From: Clostridiales bacterium
Lineage (GTDB): Bacteria; Bacillota; Clostridia; Peptostreptococcales; Anaerovoracaceae
Assembly: GCA_012513435.1 (NCBI GenBank)
Contig: JAAZCE010000039.1
Span: 1-64,000, forward strand
Direction: 5' to 3'
DNA length: 64,000 nucleotides
How positions within the stretch are numbered: position 1 is the stretch's first letter; every line of letters starts with the position of its first letter. The position numbers were made by a program, and so were the translations under genes. A model generated the notes under the pieces. It saw nothing but the letters and a program-made list of their open reading frames with translations. It made no database searches and was not told where the DNA came from. Positions 61,078 to 64,000 of this stretch are shown here, one piece after another.

Positions 61078-61122
61078 ACACAGGAACATAGGCCAACGCC
61101 ACAGGCAAATTTAACAAGCAAT

Positions 61123-61308
61123 TTACCAGGACGCTTTTTTCACGCCAGGTATCTCGCCCTTGTAGGCTAATTCTCTGAAACAGATACGACAAATGCCGTA
61201 CTTTTTCAGAACTGAATGCGGTCTTCCGCAGATTCTGCACCTTGTATAGGCGCGTGTTGAAAACTTAGGTTTTCTCTGCTGTTTAACCTTAAGAGATGTC
61301 TTAGCCAT
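61123..61308 (-). CDS. rpsN: Ribosomal protein S14 (zinc-binding type)
   Basis: [40 protein letters not shown]. Confidence 0.97.
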   Translation of the reverse strand: MAKTSLKVKQQRKPKFSTRAYTRCRICGRPHSVLKKYGICRICFRELAYKGEIPGVKKASW

Positions 61309-61317
61309 TATAACCTC

Positions 61318-61860
61318 CTACTTCTCAAACGGCATTCCCAGGCCAGCAAGCAATGCTGCTGCTTCCTCGTCCGTTTTAGCCGTTGTGGTAAATACAATGT
61401 TCATTCCCTTAATAGTCTCAACCTTATCATAGTTGATTTCAGGGAAGATGAGCTGTTCCTTTACACCCATGGAGTAATTGCCTCTTCCGTCGAATGAATT
61501 CTTGCTTACTCCTTTAAAGTCTCTCACTCTCGGAAGAGCGATGTTGAAGAGCTTATCTATGAACCCATACATATTATCGCCTCTCAAAGTAACCTTTGCG
61601 CCTACAGGCATTCCCTGCCTAACCTTAAAGTTGGCGATAGATTTCTTTGCCTTTGTAACGACAGGTCTCTGCCCTGTAATCAGGCTAATTTCTTCGATAG
61701 CACTTTCCATTATCTTAGCATTTTCCTTTGCCTCTCCAAGGCCCATGTTGATAGTAACCTTCTCCAGCTTAGGAACTTCCATTACGCTCTTATACTTGAA
61801 CTGATCCATCATTGATGGGAATACGTCGCTCTTATAACTTTCTTTTAATCTTGCTGTCAA
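61318..61860 (-). CDS. rplE: Ribosomal protein L5
   Basis: [36 protein letters not shown]. Confidence 0.97.
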   Translation of the reverse strand: MTARLKESYKSDVFPSMMDQFKYKSVMEVPKLEKVTINMGLGEAKENAKIMESAIEEISLITGQRPVVTKAKKSIANFKVRQGMPVGAKVTLRGDNMYGFIDKLFNIALPRVRDFKGVSKNSFDGRGNYSMGVKEQLIFPEINYDKVETIKGMNIVFTTTAKTDEEAAALLAGLGMPFEK

Positions 61861-61877
61861 AATCGTCTCCTCCTTTC

Positions 61878-62183
61878 CTAGTCTATTTCGGTTCCGGTCT
61901 TCTTAGCTACTCTGACCTTCTTACCGCTGTCTGTTTTGTAACCGATTCTCGTCGGTGCTTTTGCTTTCGTGTCATAGAACATAACGTTCGATACATTGAT
62001 AGGGCCTTCCTGATGCTTAATCTCAGCCGCTATCTTCTGTGTCTGCTTCTGATGTTTTGTCTGAACGTTAATGCCCTCTACGATGACTCTGCCTTCCTTT
62101 GGCATTGCCTTCAGTACCTTGCCGGTCTTTCCTTTGTCCTTGCCGGTAAGTACTATTACTGTGTCGTTTTTCTTAATTCGCAT
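61878..62183 (-). CDS. rplX: Ribosomal protein L24
   Basis: [28 protein letters not shown]. Confidence 0.97.
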   Translation of the reverse strand: MRIKKNDTVIVLTGKDKGKTGKVLKAMPKEGRVIVEGINVQTKHQKQTQKIAAEIKHQEGPINVSNVMFYDTKAKAPTRIGYKTDSGKKVRVAKKTGTEID

Positions 62184-62195
62184 CTCGTACACCTC

Positions 62196-62564
62196 CTATA
62201 ATACTTCCGGTGCCAAGGACACTATCTTCATGAAGCCCTTATCTCTCAGCTCTCTTGCTACAGGGCCGAAGATACGGGTTCCAACCGGTTGTAAATCTTC
62301 TTTAATTATTACAGCTGCGTTCTGGTCGAACTTTACATAACTGCCGTCGGTTCTTCTGGCCCCATGCTTTGTTCTTACCACAACAGCTCTGACTACTTCG
62401 CTCTTTTTTACAACTCCGCCCGGTGTTGCGTCCTTAACGGCACATACGATAATGTCGCCGATATTCGCATACTGACGGCTTGTTCCGCCTAATATACGAA
62501 TGCAAAGAAGCTCTTTAGCACCAGAGTTGTCTGCCACCTTTAATCTTGTTTCAGTCTGGATCAT
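62196..62564 (-). CDS. rplN: Ribosomal protein L14
   Basis: [27 protein letters not shown]. Confidence 0.98.
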   Translation of the reverse strand: MIQTETRLKVADNSGAKELLCIRILGGTSRQYANIGDIIVCAVKDATPGGVVKKSEVVRAVVVRTKHGARRTDGSYVKFDQNAAVIIKEDLQPVGTRIFGPVARELRDKGFMKIVSLAPEVL

Positions 62565-62579
62565 TGCCGGGTGCCTCCT

Positions 62580-62840
62580 TTACTTAACTTTCTCAATGAT
62601 GTTAACAAGTCTCCATCTCTTATCCTTCGAGAGAGGTCTTGTTTCCATGATTCTAACTTTATCGCCAATATTGCAATCATTATTTTCGTCGTGGGCCTTA
62701 ACCTTCTTGGTTCTCTTTACAGCTTTTCCGTAAAGGGAATGTCTTACGAAGTCTTCAACCGCTACGACAATCGTCTTATCCATCTTGTCGCTGATTACCA
62801 TGCCGACTCTTGTCTTTCTTCCGTTTCTATCAACTGCCAT
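62580..62840 (-). CDS. rpsQ: Ribosomal protein S17
   Basis: [33 protein letters not shown]. Confidence 0.97.
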   Translation of the reverse strand: MAVDRNGRKTRVGMVISDKMDKTIVVAVEDFVRHSLYGKAVKRTKKVKAHDENNDCNIGDKVRIMETRPLSKDKRWRLVNIIEKVK

Positions 62841-62858
62841 AATACATCCTCCTTCCCG

Positions 62859-63062
62859 TTAACCTTGAACCTTAGCCAGTTCTTTTTCTCTGATAATGGT
62901 TTTTATCCTTGCGATATCCTTCTTAGTGTCACGAAGCTTGATTGGATTCTCAAGCTGACCAGTAACATGCTGGAATCTCAGGTTGAACAAATCCTTCTTC
63001 ATTCTTACCAGTTCAGCGTTTAATTCCATTTCTGACATTTCTCTGATTTTATTTAATTCCAT
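62859..63062 (-). CDS. rpmC: Ribosomal protein L29
   Basis: LKKDLFNLRFQ-type motif (MKKDLFNLRFQHVTGQLENPIKL). Confidence 0.97.
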   Translation of the reverse strand: MELNKIREMSEMELNAELVRMKKDLFNLRFQHVTGQLENPIKLRDTKKDIARIKTIIREKELAKVQG

Positions 63063-63490
63063 TATGCTTCACCACCCTTTGCTAAATCTTCTTCCTTGAT
63101 GGCAAATTTACACTTAATAGGCAACTTGTTTGCTGCGAGTCTCATAGCTTCTCTTGCCTGAGTCTCAGTTACACCTTCTATTTCAAACATTACTCTGCCA
63201 GGCTTAATTACTGCTACCCAGTACTCAGGAGCACCTTTACCGGAACCCATACGTACTTCTGCAGGTTTCTTTGTTACTGACTTGTGAGGGAAGATTTTGA
63301 TATAAACCTTGCCACCTCTCTTAACGGATCTTGTCATGGCGATTCTTGCTGCCTCGATTTGATTTGAAGTTATCCATCCACACTCGGTGGCCTGAAGTCC
63401 GTATTCACCATAGGTTATTGTGTTTCCCCTTGTGGCCTTGCCCTTCATTCTGCCTCTGTGGACTCTTCTGCGTTTAACGCGCTTTGGCAT
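63062..63490 (-). CDS. rplP: Ribosomal protein L16
   Basis: [23 protein letters not shown]. Confidence 0.97.
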   Translation of the reverse strand: MPKRVKRRRVHRGRMKGKATRGNTITYGEYGLQATECGWITSNQIEAARIAMTRSVKRGGKVYIKIFPHKSVTKKPAEVRMGSGKGAPEYWVAVIKPGRVMFEIEGVTETQAREAMRLAANKLPIKCKFAIKEEDLAKGGEA

Positions 63491-63522
63491 TAACATGACG
63501 CGTCTCCTCCTTTCACTAATGT

Positions 63523-64000
63523 CTATTCTTCAGCCTTTGCTCCTGTAGGTGCTGTTGCCTCCACAGGTGCTTGTGCTTCTTCAACTTGTGCTTCCTTTAC
63601 AGGTTCTGCCTTAGGTGCCTTACGGGTTCTTGGATTAACTGCCTTGGGAGCATCGGCTCTGTCGTTTCTTCTGTCATCTCTTCTAGGTCTCCTGTCACCG
63701 TCTCTTCTAGGTCTCCTGTCGCCCCTCTTCTTGTTGTCTCTTCTATTGTCTCTTTCTTCAGGCACTGAGCTCTTGAGTCCTTTATCAAGGATTTCTCCGT
63801 GGTTTATCCAAACTTTTATGCCCAGCTTACCGTAAGTGGTATCTGCTTCCGCAAAACCGTAATCAATGTCAGCTCTCAGTGTATGGAGAGGAACGTTGCC
63901 TTCGCTATACTTTTCGTTTCTTGCAATTTCAGCTCCGCCAAGTCTTCCGGATGCGAGAACCTTGATTCCCTTTGCTCCGGCTTTCATAGTCCTGCCGATA
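63523..64000 (-). CDS. rpsC: Ribosomal protein S3 (N-terminus outside window)
   Basis: [51 protein letters not shown]; unusual charged tail. Confidence 0.96.
   Translation of the reverse strand, partial: IGRTMKAGAKGIKVLASGRLGGAEIARNEKYSEGNVPLHTLRADIDYGFAEADTTYGKLGIKVWINHGEILDKGLKSSVPEERDNRRDNKKRGDRRPRRDGDRRPRRDDRRNDRADAPKAVNPRTRKAPKAEPVKEAQVEEAQAPVEATAPTGAKAEE

Noticed and set aside
1-64000. CRISPR arrays, tRNA or rRNA genes
   Set aside because: No regularly spaced repeats and no tRNA/rRNA-like sequence were seen by eye; a tRNAscan/CRISPR search would be needed to exclude them formally.

Overview
The window looks like a junction between an integrated mobile element (about 1-16,160) and the core chromosome of an anaerobic, amino-acid-fermenting Clostridia-type bacterium. 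All assignments come from reading sequence and motifs; no searches were run. Left part (element): family A DNA polymerase (5' truncated by the window edge), several conserved unknowns, XRE regulators, a Y-family DNA polymerase divergent from an ImmR/ImmA-like repressor/metallopeptidase pair, small DUF proteins, a PD-(D/E)XK-like protein, an MBL-fold lipoprotein, a HindVP-like type II restriction-modification pair and a SymE-like protein. The element appears to interrupt comM/yifB, whose ORF is truncated after VMIVAAAN. Core part: yraN, HAD, MBL, trkA plus two tandem trkH, CBS protein, rnr, a complete-looking lysine fermentation operon (kdd-kamA-kamB-kamC-kamD-kamE-atoD-atoA) with divergent regulator and kal, rluB-like, DUF815 ATPase, cca, a Bce-type two-component/ABC module, DUF5685/J-domain genes, a LytTR/DUF3021 pair, clpB with a CIRCE element, and the S10-spc-alpha ribosomal operon region (rplQ to rpsC). 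Most notable: (1) the lysine-operon regulator is a sigma-54 activator whose N-terminal domain is a degenerate copy of the neighbouring enzyme Kdd; matching -24/-12 promoters lie upstream of both kdd and kal, and three TGAACY-N6-RGTTCR type dyads could be its binding sites. (2) In the restriction-modification locus, the methylase promoter's -35 box is embedded in GACGTC, a match to the GRCGYC specificity of the HindVP family, suggesting methylation-dependent autoregulation. (3) A divergent ImmR/PolY switch has repeated GATGAAGTT operators inside near-consensus promoters.
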